A model generated the notes under the pieces. It did no database searches and was not told the origin of the DNA. It was given only the letters and a program-made list of their open reading frames with translations. Shown piece after piece: positions 45,366 through 53,238 of a stretch of 64,000 nt of DNA (positions within the stretch are counted from its first letter, which is position 1; every line of letters begins with the position of its first letter). Where the stretch lies: contig NZ_JAAEAH010000009.1 of the NCBI RefSeq assembly GCF_010998615.1, forward strand, positions 62,001 through 126,000, given 5' to 3'. The translations under genes and the position numbers were made by a program. Origin of the DNA: Myxococcus sp. CA023 (lineage in GTDB: Bacteria > Myxococcota > Myxococcia > Myxococcales > Myxococcaceae).

Positions 45366-45612
45366 TAGGACCGCTGAGTTCACCGCGCAGGAGGGAAACG
45401 CTCCGGCAATCGCTTCGGCGTGGTCATGGACGGTCTGTGACGCGCTGCCGCGCTACATCGAGCAGACGCCTCAGCAGATGCGTGGGGAGCTGGTGCTCGA
45501 CGACCCTCCGAAGCTGAAGGGGCGTCTCTCGCTCCGGGCGGACGTCCCGAGCCAGGGGCCCTGCCAGGGAAACGCCATCGAGACTGAGCTGGTGTTCGAC
45601 CTCGGCGGCTGA

Positions 45613-45932
45613 CGGCGCCAGGGTCCGCCTCCGCGCAGGTCGTCCAGTTCGCCAATTCCAAGCGGGCGCACTGACACGTCGCCACGCTTGGGGCTGGGAA
45701 CCGCCCCTGGGTGCTTATTAACCCCGTTTCCCTGCACGTCAAAATGGAACGGAAAAGACGCTTTGAATGTCTGGTGCGAATTCCAGTCCGTGCCTTGCCC
45801 ACGCGTGAAAAAGGTTGCTCGCGCTTTTGTCGGGAGTCCCTCCGCTTTATTGACGGAACGGATGCCGCCGAATTCATGGTGCGCGTGGGCGGCACGCAGA
45901 TGATGAGCGATTGCTCAGGGAGGATTCAGGGG
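45613..45932. other. Intergenic region before PEGA lipoprotein
   Basis: About 320 bp between the end of the interrupted lipoprotein gene and the PEGA lipoprotein start. It is noticeably more AT-rich around 45700-45880 than its neighbours. An open frame in phase with the PEGA gene reaches back to 45711 but its product shows no domain and no codon pattern typical of the region. The PEGA promoter probably lies here; I see no hairpin terminator or convincing RNA gene. Confidence 0.5.
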
Positions 45933-46445
45933 ATGAATCGGATGCTCACGGCGGCCTTGATTGGCGTGGTTTCACTCCAGTGGGGCTGCGCCACGGTGCT
46001 CGCTTCGAAGACCACGCAATTGCCCATCAGCTCCGCACCGGACCAGGCGGAGGTTTACATCGACGGCGTGAAGCGCGGCACCACGCCCCTGACGCTGGAA
46101 CTCGATCCGCGGCGCTCGTACACCATCGTCTTCAAGAAGGAGGGGCTCGAGGACAAGGTCTTCGATGTCCGGAACAAGGTCGGCGCGGGCTGGGTGGTCC
46201 TGGACATCCTCTTCGGGCTCGTCCCCGTCATCGTTGACGCGGGCACGGGGGCCTGGAACCAGCTCGATGCGGACGCGGTGCGGGTGTCGTGGCTGCCGCC
46301 GGAGGAAGCTCCCACCCCCACCGCCGTCAATTGCAACCTCTCCGGGACGGAGGAGTGGAAGCGCGCGTCGGCGGTGGAGAAGAAGAAGATGCTCGACGAG
46401 TGCCGGAGCCGGTCGGAGGCTCAGTCGGGCGGCCCCGCGCTCTGA
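45933..46445 (+). CDS. PEGA-domain lipoprotein
   Basis: Encodes 170 residues from the ATG at 45933 (an ATG three codons on is also possible). The signal peptide ends in lipobox QWGC. Residues ~30-70 are a PEGA beta-sandwich: AEVYIDGVKRGTTPLTLEL followed by YTIVFKKEG. A short hydrophobic stretch VVLDILFGLVPVIVDAGTG follows, as in many PEGA proteins that associate with the membrane, and then a Pro-rich linker and charged helix. PEGA domains occur in surface or envelope proteins and are thought to bind polysaccharide. No operon partner. Confidence 0.88.
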   Translation: MNRMLTAALIGVVSLQWGCATVLASKTTQLPISSAPDQAEVYIDGVKRGTTPLTLELDPRRSYTIVFKKEGLEDKVFDVRNKVGAGWVVLDILFGLVPVIVDAGTGAWNQLDADAVRVSWLPPEEAPTPTAVNCNLSGTEEWKRASAVEKKKMLDECRSRSEAQSGGPAL

Positions 46446-46538
46446 TACGAAGCACCCCTCGAGCGCGCTCGCATACCTGGCGAGCGCGTGAACTCCCCAA
46501 TGTGAGCGACCCATTGGAGAGGTTCCTGGACACGGACC

Positions 46539-46570
46539 TTGACCTTGACACTGATGTCAGGCGCTAGCGT
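46539..46570 (+). promoter_or_regulatory. MerR-type promoter with dyad operator
   Basis: A -35 TTGACC (46539-46544) and a -10 TAGCGT (46565-46570) are separated by 20 bp instead of 17, and the spacer carries the dyad CTTGAC-ActgaT-GTCAG (46544-46560). Long spacers with a central dyad are the hallmark of MerR-family-controlled promoters, where the protein untwists the DNA. The predicted start is ~12-15 bp before the merR remnant at 46590, so this was the regulator's own promoter or that of its target. Confidence 0.65.
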
Positions 46571-46589
46571 CCGTTTTCAGGAGAGCGGG

Positions 46590-46737
46590 ATGAACATCGG
46601 TGAACTTGCCCTGCGCACGGGTTGCAGTGCGCGCTCCATCCGTCACTACGAGAAGGCGGGCCTCCTCGCGTCGCGTCGGCGCGCGAATGGGTACCGGGAC
46701 TTCGACGCGGAGTCGGTGAGCCGGGTGACGCAACGCC
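46590..46737 (+). pseudogene. Truncated MerR-family regulator (DNA-binding part only)
   Basis: The ATG at 46590, after a GGAGAG site, begins MNIGELALRTGCSARSIRHY, the winged helix of the MerR family, continuing through YEKAGLLASRRRANGYRDFD to about residue 48. The normal continuation, with the rest of the wing and the long coiled-coil dimerisation helix, is missing: the frame runs into sequence without MerR character and stops at 46874. The junction is near 46735-46755, where a hydrolase tail begins in another frame. Without the coiled coil the product should not dimerise properly. Confidence 0.78.
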
Positions 46738-46749
46738 TGGGGAGCGCCA

Positions 46750-46950
46750 GCGGCTATGGCGCGCTGTGGCCGCGTTCCTCGCAGCTACATCCGCTGCGCC
46801 CAGGCCCGCCCGCTCCAGGACCTGATGATTCGCGAGGCCAACGCCTTCACGCCCGGCAACGCCTTCACCGTTGAATCCCTGGACGCGTCGCATTCCCCCT
46901 TCGCGTCGCAGCCGGAGAAGCTCGCCATGCTCCTGGACGGGCTGCGCTGA
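46750..46950 (+). pseudogene. C-terminal remnant of an alpha/beta hydrolase
   Basis: In a different frame from the merR piece, residues RSYIRCAQARPLQDLMIREA and then SLDASHSPFASQPEKLAMLL look like the end of plant-methylesterase/salicylate-esterase-like alpha/beta hydrolases: the YIRC strand normally carries the acid residue region and DxSHSPF the catalytic His. The upstream ~180 residues, including the nucleophile, are absent. A deletion that fused a merR 5' end to the 3' end of its likely regulated hydrolase would explain the arrangement. Stop at 46948-46950. Confidence 0.7.
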
Positions 46951-46963
46951 GGAGGGCCCCGCG

Positions 46964-47419
46964 TCACGGGCCGGGCACGGTGTGCTCCAGCTCCGTCTGC
47001 GCCGGAGGCTGCAACGGCGGCACGCTCGTGGGCTTGCCGTGGGCGTCGAGCGCGACGAGCACGAAGCGGCCCCGTGTCCCGAGCTGCCGGTCCCCGGTGA
47101 GGAGGTCCTCCGCGTAGAGGTCCACCTCCACCGTCATGGACGTGCGGCCGGTGGCGACGATGCGGGTCTCCAGCTCCACGAGCTGGCCCTGACGCACGGG
47201 GACGTGGAAGTCGACCCGCTCGCTGCTGGCGGTGACGACGGTGCGCCGTGCGTAGCGCGAGGCCCCGATGAAGGCGGCCTTGTCCATGAGGGCCAGGGCC
47301 TGACCGCCGAAGAGGGTGCCGTAGTGGTTCGTCTGCTCCGGGAAGACCATCTCGATGAGGCTGACCTCGGTGATGCGTCCCGCTTCGATGCGCTGCTTGG
47401 GGGTGGGCTCGGGTGTCAT
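46964..47419 (-). CDS. Acyl-CoA thioesterase, hotdog fold (YciA/BFIT-like)
   Basis: Encodes 151 residues. The motif NHYGTLFGGQALALMDKAAFIGA with catalytic Asp, followed by the strand VDFHVPVRQGQLVELETRI, is typical of YciA-type acyl-CoA thioesterases, which hydrolyse acyl-CoA to free acid and CoA in the cytosol; length is normal. The gene is the first full-length gene downstream of a cobalamin riboswitch on the same strand, ~410 bp away, but has no known B12 link. It is convergent with the hydrolase remnant, 13 bp apart. Confidence 0.92.
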   Translation of the reverse strand: MTPEPTPKQRIEAGRITEVSLIEMVFPEQTNHYGTLFGGQALALMDKAAFIGASRYARRTVVTASSERVDFHVPVRQGQLVELETRIVATGRTSMTVEVDLYAEDLLTGDRQLGTRGRFVLVALDAHGKPTSVPPLQPPAQTELEHTVPGP

Positions 47420-47434
47420 GCAGGGTCCTGGGGT

Positions 47435-47551
47435 TCAGAGAGAAGGATGGACGCCCTGGCCGTGTGTCACCACGGGGAAGTCGCGCGCGAGGTTGCGCAG
47501 CAGCACATTCCCTTGCGGGTAGTGCACGCCCTGCCTGCCTTCGTCCCGCAT
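47435..47551 (-). CDS. Possible 38-codon ORF between riboswitch and thioesterase
   Basis: An ATG at 47551 with a GGAGG site 8-9 bp upstream opens a 38-residue frame (MRDEGRQGVHYPQGN...) ending 15 bp before the thioesterase start. I recognise no domain. It could be a leader peptide, the 3' remnant of the gene once controlled by the riboswitch, or chance. Low confidence. Confidence 0.3.
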   Translation of the reverse strand: MRDEGRQGVHYPQGNVLLRNLARDFPVVTHGQGVHPSL

Positions 47552-47831
47552 CGTCCGTCCTCCACGCAGCGCGGACGACCGAGGTCGCCCGACAGGGCTC
47601 CCGCGTGGAAGAAGGGTTGTCACGATGCGCGCGTGCCAGCGCACACCAGGCCCTGGAGGAGCCCACGGACCGACCTTCGCCCCAACGGGCGACTGGACAC
47701 ACGAGCGGGGTTGGGTCGGAAAAGCCGAGGCGCACGCGAAGACTGGCTGGAGGCTCCAGCGCTGCTCGGACCTTCCGGCCGTCCCACGCGGCTCCAGGTC
47801 GAAACCGTCCGTGGATTTCTCCCACGAGCGG

Positions 47832-48018
47832 ATGCAGGCAGGTCTTCGGGCTCGTGAGCACTCCGGCTGGAGCCGGGCTCCTACTGCTCGTCGCTTCCCA
47901 GCTCCCAGGGGGAACCAGTGCGTGTGACGAGGTTCGTTCTCACTTACCGCTGCGGGGCAGCCCCGGATTCACACCGGGTTCCCTTTTAAGCCCGGGCCAA
48001 GGCCCAGGCACCAACATG
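47832..48018 (-). promoter_or_regulatory. Cobalamin (B12) riboswitch
   Basis: Read on the minus strand, the RNA starts near GGTGCC (48007-48012), continues with GGGAACCCGGTGTGAATC and the B12 box GCTGCCCCGCAGCGGTAAG (47943-47961), then GCACTGG near 47918, GGGAAGC near 47893 and ends in GAGCCCGAAGACCTGCC (47836-47853). This order and these conserved blocks are diagnostic of the adenosylcobalamin riboswitch class. B12 binding normally lowers expression of transport, synthesis or B12-independent isozyme genes. No such gene follows: ~280 bp without a convincing gene, a tiny ORF and a thioesterase are downstream. No T-run terminator is visible, so translational control would be expected. Confidence 0.9.
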
Positions 48019-48024
48019 GGGCGG

Positions 48025-48054
48025 TATGTACTGTCGGCGTTCTTGGACTGTCAA
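48025..48054 (-). promoter_or_regulatory. Sigma70-type promoter of the riboswitch RNA
   Basis: On the minus strand a perfect -35 TTGACA (48049-48054) is followed after 18 bp by -10 TACATA (48025-48030). The predicted start, about 7 nt on at ~48018, falls just before the first conserved riboswitch block, so promoter and aptamer are correctly placed relative to each other. Confidence 0.75.
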
Positions 48055-48131
48055 GGCGCGCGGACGCGCCGCGAGGGAAGGGCGCTGGCGGTGTTGAGCG
48101 AGTTAACCTCTCGTTCGGAGCTCCAGACGCC

Positions 48132-49367
48132 ATGACCGCACCGCTGACTCGCCGCCATCTGCTGCGCGCCCTGGGAGTGACGGGCGCGGGGCTTGTGGGT
48201 GCTCCGAGGTTCCTGGGACGGGCGCTTGCCGCCAGTCCAGCGTCAGCCGCTCGCCGCACGCTGGTGACAGTCTTCCTCCGTGGAGGCGTTGACGGGCTCT
48301 CGCTGGTGCCGCCCATCGAGGATGCGGCGTACCACCGGGCGCGCCCTTCGCTGGCACTGCGGGCAAGCGGGCCGGATGCCGCGCTGAAGCTGTCAGGGCC
48401 GTTCGGTTTGCATCCGAGGCTCGATGCGCTGATGCCGTTGTGGCACGACGGCCGGCTGGCGGTGCTGCATGGCGTGGGGCTGCCGCAGCCGGTCCGCTCC
48501 CACTTCGACGCGCAGGACTTCGTGGAGTCTGGAACGCCAGGGCGCAAGTCGACGCCGGATGGCTGGCTCAACCGCGCGCTGGAGGAAGAGGAGGGCGCCG
48601 CGCTGCGCGCCGTGGCGCTGCAACCCACGCTGCCCCGAGCGTTGTTCGGAGACGCGGGGGCGGTGGCCATGGGGCGGCTGGAGGAGTTCCGGTTGCGAGA
48701 CGGACGCCGGGGGGAGGAAGCCACCCGGGGCTTCAGTGCGCTCTACGCGGGCGCCGTGGACGAGGCGCTGCGGACGACAGGGCAGGGCGCATTCGAGGCG
48801 ATGTCCCTGCTGGACGGGGACCGGCTGGCGAAGCTGCCTTCGCGCGCGGCGGTGGCGTATCCGAAGGGGCCGCTCGGGCAGCGGCTGCGGGACATCGCGC
48901 GGCTCATCCACGGCGAAGTGGGGCTGGAGGTGGCGGCGACGGAGTCAGGCGGCTGGGACACGCATGCCGCCCAGGGTGCCGCGACGGGCGCGTTCGCCAA
49001 CCGCTGCCAGGAGTTGGGGAGCGCGCTGTCTGCCTTCGCCGCGGACCTGGGACCTCGGCTGGAGCAGGTGACGGTGGTGGTGTTGACGGAGTTCGGCCGT
49101 ACCGTGCGGGAGAACGGCAGTCGCGGAACGGACCACGGTGTGGGCAGCGCGATGCTGGTGCTGGGCGGCGGCGTGAAGGGCGGCACGGTGTACGGGCGCT
49201 TCGATTCGCTGGAGCCGGACCACTTGCAGGACGGGCGGGATGTGCCTGCATGGACGGACGTACGCGCGCCGTTGGCGGAAGTCCTGCGTGCCTGTCGGCC
49301 CGGCGTGGAGTTGGCGAGGGTATTCCCTGGCTTCACGCCGCCTCCGTCACTGGGCCTGTTCGGATAG
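48132..49367 (+). CDS. DUF1501 family protein with Tat signal
   Basis: Encodes 411 residues. The N-terminus LTRRHLLRALGVTGAG is a twin-arginine signal, so it is exported folded. The DUF1501 (sulfatase-superfamily-like) hallmarks follow: TVFLRGGVDGLSLVPP, SHFDAQDFVESG, GGWDTHAAQ, LTEFGRTVRENGSRGTDHG, then the VLGGGVKGG strand. These are secreted proteins of unknown activity usually encoded beside DUF1800 partners; here the partner is at 27394-29010. It is divergent from the riboswitch promoter (~78 bp apart). Confidence 0.93.
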   Translation: MTAPLTRRHLLRALGVTGAGLVGAPRFLGRALAASPASAARRTLVTVFLRGGVDGLSLVPPIEDAAYHRARPSLALRASGPDAALKLSGPFGLHPRLDALMPLWHDGRLAVLHGVGLPQPVRSHFDAQDFVESGTPGRKSTPDGWLNRALEEEEGAALRAVALQPTLPRALFGDAGAVAMGRLEEFRLRDGRRGEEATRGFSALYAGAVDEALRTTGQGAFEAMSLLDGDRLAKLPSRAAVAYPKGPLGQRLRDIARLIHGEVGLEVAATESGGWDTHAAQGAATGAFANRCQELGSALSAFAADLGPRLEQVTVVVLTEFGRTVRENGSRGTDHGVGSAMLVLGGGVKGGTVYGRFDSLEPDHLQDGRDVPAWTDVRAPLAEVLRACRPGVELARVFPGFTPPPSLGLFG

Positions 49368-49408
49368 GCGCTGGTCGGTGCGTCAGGGGAACTCCGTTTG
49401 GGACAGAC

Positions 49409-49438
49409 AGGGGAGCGGCCTTCCTCCGCCGCTCCCCT
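49409..49438. terminator. Hairpin between convergent DUF1501 and lanA genes
   Basis: A perfect 10 bp stem AGGGGAGCGG/CCGCTCCCCT with a 10 nt loop lies between two convergent genes. There is no clear T-run, but the position suggests a bidirectional terminator or mRNA 3' stabiliser. Confidence 0.6.
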
Positions 49439-49505
49439 GAGCAGACCACGTCCGTACTCACGTCGAGCCGCCACGGCCCTTCCGCGTCAGCTCACGTCCT
49501 GCCGC

Positions 49506-49748
49506 TCAGCGGCAGCAGGCAATGCGCCCGCAGTTCGTATAGAGACAGGTGAGCTCGTTGGGCGTGGGGGTGGCGGGGCAGGTGGCCTCGGCATCGCCGC
49601 CGGTGATGAACGCCAGCGTCGCATCCTCCAGCTCCATGACGGACGCGGGGCTGGCCGGAAGCGCGGCGCGCTCCGCGTCGGAGAGGCTGTCGTAGTAGTC
49701 GGCGTCACGCCAGGCGCGGAGGATGTGGTTCTTGTCGTTGTGGCTCAT
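49506..49748 (-). CDS. lanA: Class II lanthipeptide precursor (mersacidin-type leader)
   Basis: Encodes 80 residues, after a strong AAGAGGAG site. Residues 1-51 are a leader of the mersacidin/lichenicidin type: AWRDADYYDSLSDAERAALP, then PASPASVMELED and the double-glycine cut site at 50-51. The predicted 29-residue core (52-80) has five Thr (56, 60, 62, 67, 71), five Cys (57, 68, 73, 78, 79) and no Ser, so all rings would be methyllanthionines; the segment LTCLYTNC distantly recalls lipid II-binding lantibiotics. It lies 84 bp downstream of lanM on the same strand. Product structure and activity are unknown. Confidence 0.92.
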   Translation of the reverse strand: MSHNDKNHILRAWRDADYYDSLSDAERAALPASPASVMELEDATLAFITGGDAEATCPATPTPNELTCLYTNCGRIACCR

Positions 49749-49832
49749 GGTGCTGCTCCTCTTGGGTTGTTGGGGACTGCCAACGGACCGCCAACCCTCG
49801 CGGTGCCGGAGTTCGTCGGGAACGAAGCCGCT

Positions 49833-52800
49833 TCACGAGACGGGAGGGGCCACGGAGAGCACGTCCGTCACCCGCTCCGGCGCCGCGAGCCGCAGCAGGC
49901 CGTGGGCGATGCCCGCGAGCCCCACCATCAGCCCTGGCGTCTCGATGCTGTCGGGCAGGCCATGCAGATAGCCGTGCGACTCGATGCCCTGGAGGATGCC
50001 GCCCGCGAGCTGATAGGTGCGCCGCAGCAGCGTGTCATCGTGCAGTGCGCGCGCGGCCTCCAGCAGGAAGAGCACGTTGCCCAGGTCGCCATGACACAGG
50101 CCATGGTTGTAGCCGAGGCCTCCCGCGAGCGTGGCGCGGACCGCCGCGGCGATTTCCTCACGCACTCGGTGGTCATCGAGTAGCGGCAGTCCGGAGATGC
50201 GCGCCAACCCGATGCCGGGTGCGCCATTGCACCAGCCACACATGAAGGCGGGTCCATCACCGCCGTGCACCCCGGCGTCGGCGCGGAGGTCGGGCCAGTC
50301 GCCGGCCTCGGGCGAGAACCGGCCACGCTCATACGCCAGCGCCTCCAGCGCCGTGGTGTGGAAGCGGGACTCTCCCGTGGCGGAGGCCAGCCGCAGCAGC
50401 GCCAGCGCGATGCCCGCTCCTCCATGTGCCAGACCGCAAAGCGCCTGTCCGCCGGTCGCGGGTGAAAGCCAGCCCATGCCATGGGATTGGGGCGTGGCCG
50501 TCTGGAGCAGCTTCTCCCCACAGACGCGCGCGAGTCGTGACGCTCGCTCGGACGGATGCTGCCCCACGAGCGTCAGCAGGCCGAGCAGGGCGCCCGCGCA
50601 GCCGCTGCCCAGGTCCAGGTGTTCGTCCTGCTCCACGCGGGAAGCCATGGCGTCCACGAAGGACTCGGCGGTCTCGAACAGCGCGCGTTCCCCCCACAGT
50701 GCCCCCAGGTGGGTCAGGGCGTAGAGAATGCCGCCCCAGCCATTGAGGAGGCCCACGCCACGGACCTGCGTCGGCGCGGCCTCCAGGCGCCAGGTCAGGT
50801 GGCGCAATGCGCCTCGGGCCGCCTGCGTGAAGCGTGCTTCGCCCGTCAGGGCACCGAGCTGCGCCAGCACCAGCGCGATGCCTGAGAGCCCCTGGTAGAA
50901 GTCCACCCCTACCTGGACGAGCCGCCACTCCTCCGTGTCGGACATCTCGAGTGACAGCCAGTGGGAATGTCCCGCGCCGGAGAACGACAGGGCCACCAAT
51001 CGCTCTCCCACGCGTCGTGCAGCCGCCAGCAGCACGTCTGGATGCGCGGGCTCGGGTGGATCGTGGAACGGATAGCGGGGGCGGTCGCCAGGGCTTGCCG
51101 CCAACCGGACCCGGTCGAGCGCGCTTCGCAGCAAGCCGAGCTGCCGCTCGTGGTCATCCGGCGACAGCCCCGCCAAGCGCCGTCGCGCCCGCTCAAGGCC
51201 GGAGTCGTCGAAGAAGTCGGGCAGGTGGCGGCCCGCGCCTGACCACAGGTCCTTCGAGCCGGGCAGGGCGGTGAAGCGGGGGATGTCGCCGCGCTGCAAT
51301 TCCTCCTGCTCGAAAGGGATGAGGGCCGCCAGGTACGGGCGCTCCTTCACGGCGAGCCAGAGGTGGTCGAAGAAGCGCTGCCGGTCCAGCGCATCCCCCA
51401 TCGCATGGGGATGCATGCTCTCGTGCAGCAGGGCGTCGTAGCTGGCCGTGCCGCGAAAGAGCACTCGCACGGGCGCGTGCTCGAAAGCCGCAAGCGGCCC
51501 TTCAGGGGCGAGCAGCGCATCCCGGTGCTCAGCGAGCAGTCGGTACAGGGTGGAGAACCCCTGCGCGAGCGCGTCCGCTTGCACCGCCACGGAGTCGTCC
51601 TGTCCTTCCATGCGAGGACGGTTCGCCGCGCCTGGAATCTCCATCCGCATTCGCTCGAAGCGGAGCTGGTCCGTGCCGTGCGCCGTCGCCACCAGGTAGC
51701 CCAGTGGTGTGAGCTGTCCCTCGCCAGCGCCCAGGGCGCTGAAATCCACCTCCGTGCCGTCTTTCGCGCGCCAGGCGGGTTGGGGTAGCAGCCCGCTCTT
51801 GAGCACCGTTCCGTTCAGCACCGCACCGGGTTGCTTCTCCACGTCTCGGATGGAGGCGGCGAGCGTGTGTGGATGGAAGAGCGTCTCCAGGTCCACCAGG
51901 ACGGGGTGCTCGCCCACCGCGATGAGGTTCTCGTAATGGATGTCGGTGACGTCCAGCGCGTAGAGCAGTGCGACGAGGGCGCCTTGCCGCAGATGGAAGC
52001 GCCGCACTTCCTCGGCCGATTGGCAGGGCGCGGCCTCCACGTACTCCATCCACCCGTAGCCGTCCGAGGAGAGGACCTCCACCGTGCGCAGCGGAGGCGT
52101 GAGGCCGCGCGCGTTCAGCCAGGAGAGGAGTTGCTGGAAGGCGGCTTCCGTCGTGAGCGGGCGCGGCTTGTACACGAGCCTCAGTCCCGAGGCGAAGCGG
52201 AGCAGGAAGACGGTGCGTCCACCTCGGTGCGGGTCTGACAGACCGCCTTGGGCCTCCACCAGCGGGCCGGGAGAAACGCCGCCGTGGAAGCGGTGCCACA
52301 GCGCGGCGGCGTCCCGGGCCAGCCGCTGCATCAGTTCCACGCCCGTGGCTTCCCACGCGGTGACGTACTCCACGGCTTGCCGCGCGAGCACCGGGTAGCG
52401 GGCAAGGGTGTCGAGCGCCACGTCGCGTCGCCGGAGGTGTTGGGCGAAGTCCTGGAAGCGCGCTTCGGACGTGTCTCCCTGGAGCCGCCCTTCGAGCTGA
52501 GCGATGCGCAGCTCCACAGCGAGTGTCCGTCCCAGCAAGGGCATCAACATCCGCGGGAGCGGCGCGAGCAACATGCGAGCCGTGTGCTCTGGCTCGAACG
52601 GCGCTTCGGGCATGTCACGCAGGCATGTGTCCAGGGCGGAGACGAGCCGTGCGTGTGCTTTGTGGACAAGTGGCTCGACCAGTCCGAGCAGGGCCGCTCC
52701 CGGTGGCGTGGGCTCCGGCCAGGAGAAGGGCGGCGATACCTCTGACGTGTAGGCCTGCTCGATGACACGTTGCCACGGCGGAGGCGCTCCCATGCGTGCA

Positions 52801-53102
52801 TGCAGCGCCTCCGTCGGTTCTCCCAGGAGGGTGTGCAGTTCCGCTTCTGTCAGCCCCGAGGCACGCAGGCGCTCAGCCCAGAGTGAGTCCCGCGTGAGCG
52901 GTTCTTGTTTGCGCCAACGCTCCAGCCTGCGCCGCGCGCGTGCCTCATCCACCGCGCCCAGAGTGCCGCGCATCCGGAGCGATGGCAGCCGTTCTTCCAA
53001 GGCATGGCCCAGCACCCAATGAGACGTCACGCCTTCTCCAATCCAGGCAGCGGCCTGGGGTGTCCGAGTCGTCCTGCGGCGTGTCTGTGAGAGGGCTTCC
53101 AA
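49833..53102 (-). CDS. lanM: Class II lanthipeptide synthetase LanM
   Basis: LanM dehydrates Ser/Thr of the precursor and then closes thioether rings. The protein has 1,089 residues (TTG start; no strong ribosome binding site seen). The kinase-like dehydratase half (~190-620) contains GGRTVFLLRFASGLRLVYKP with the ATP-site Lys, TDIHYENLIAVGEHPVLVDL with the catalytic Asp/Asn region, and VRVLFRGTASY. The LanC cyclase half (~700-1,080) has AHGGAG, the zinc ligands CGWCNG (Cys near 955) and LCHGDLGN (Cys near 1001, His near 1002). Length is normal. It precedes lanA; no LanT transporter/protease, immunity or regulator genes are near. Confidence 0.95.
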   Translation of the reverse strand: MEALSQTRRRTTRTPQAAAWIGEGVTSHWVLGHALEERLPSLRMRGTLGAVDEARARRRLERWRKQEPLTRDSLWAERLRASGLTEAELHTLLGEPTEALHARMGAPPPWQRVIEQAYTSEVSPPFSWPEPTPPGAALLGLVEPLVHKAHARLVSALDTCLRDMPEAPFEPEHTARMLLAPLPRMLMPLLGRTLAVELRIAQLEGRLQGDTSEARFQDFAQHLRRRDVALDTLARYPVLARQAVEYVTAWEATGVELMQRLARDAAALWHRFHGGVSPGPLVEAQGGLSDPHRGGRTVFLLRFASGLRLVYKPRPLTTEAAFQQLLSWLNARGLTPPLRTVEVLSSDGYGWMEYVEAAPCQSAEEVRRFHLRQGALVALLYALDVTDIHYENLIAVGEHPVLVDLETLFHPHTLAASIRDVEKQPGAVLNGTVLKSGLLPQPAWRAKDGTEVDFSALGAGEGQLTPLGYLVATAHGTDQLRFERMRMEIPGAANRPRMEGQDDSVAVQADALAQGFSTLYRLLAEHRDALLAPEGPLAAFEHAPVRVLFRGTASYDALLHESMHPHAMGDALDRQRFFDHLWLAVKERPYLAALIPFEQEELQRGDIPRFTALPGSKDLWSGAGRHLPDFFDDSGLERARRRLAGLSPDDHERQLGLLRSALDRVRLAASPGDRPRYPFHDPPEPAHPDVLLAAARRVGERLVALSFSGAGHSHWLSLEMSDTEEWRLVQVGVDFYQGLSGIALVLAQLGALTGEARFTQAARGALRHLTWRLEAAPTQVRGVGLLNGWGGILYALTHLGALWGERALFETAESFVDAMASRVEQDEHLDLGSGCAGALLGLLTLVGQHPSERASRLARVCGEKLLQTATPQSHGMGWLSPATGGQALCGLAHGGAGIALALLRLASATGESRFHTTALEALAYERGRFSPEAGDWPDLRADAGVHGGDGPAFMCGWCNGAPGIGLARISGLPLLDDHRVREEIAAAVRATLAGGLGYNHGLCHGDLGNVLFLLEAARALHDDTLLRRTYQLAGGILQGIESHGYLHGLPDSIETPGLMVGLAGIAHGLLRLAAPERVTDVLSVAPPVS

Positions 53103-53238
53103 TCGCTATCGTTGCATTGCCGCAGGTTCGGATGCCAGGGGGCCTGGCTGGACGGGGTGGGAATGACAGGCTCTGCCCACCACGGAGGTGACGCCACTCG
53201 CCGTCGCACTGCGTTGCGAACTGCGGCACACTGGGCCG

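Larger units (their letters stand above)
43784..45612 (+). pseudogene. Lipoprotein gene split by IS630-family insertion
   Basis: The 5' part (43784-44147, TTG start) encodes a lipoprotein signal peptide with lipobox LSAC and ~120 residues, then runs into the insertion sequence and stops at 44182. Removing 44148-45367 (element plus one TA copy) joins 44147 to 45368 in frame, and the frame stays open for 81 more codons to the TGA at 45610-45612. The restored protein would have 202 residues, with Cys in both halves (VCGF, SCMEV; TVCDAL, GPCQGNA), as expected for a secreted disulfide-containing lipoprotein. No family recognised. The current truncated product loses about 40% of its length. The TTG start is weakly supported. 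Confidence 0.85.

Noticed and set aside
47746-47760. GCTGGA-GGC-TCCAGC hairpin downstream of the riboswitch as its terminator
   Set aside because: The stem is only 6 bp with a 3 nt loop and no T-run follows on the minus strand; it is too weak to call an intrinsic terminator.
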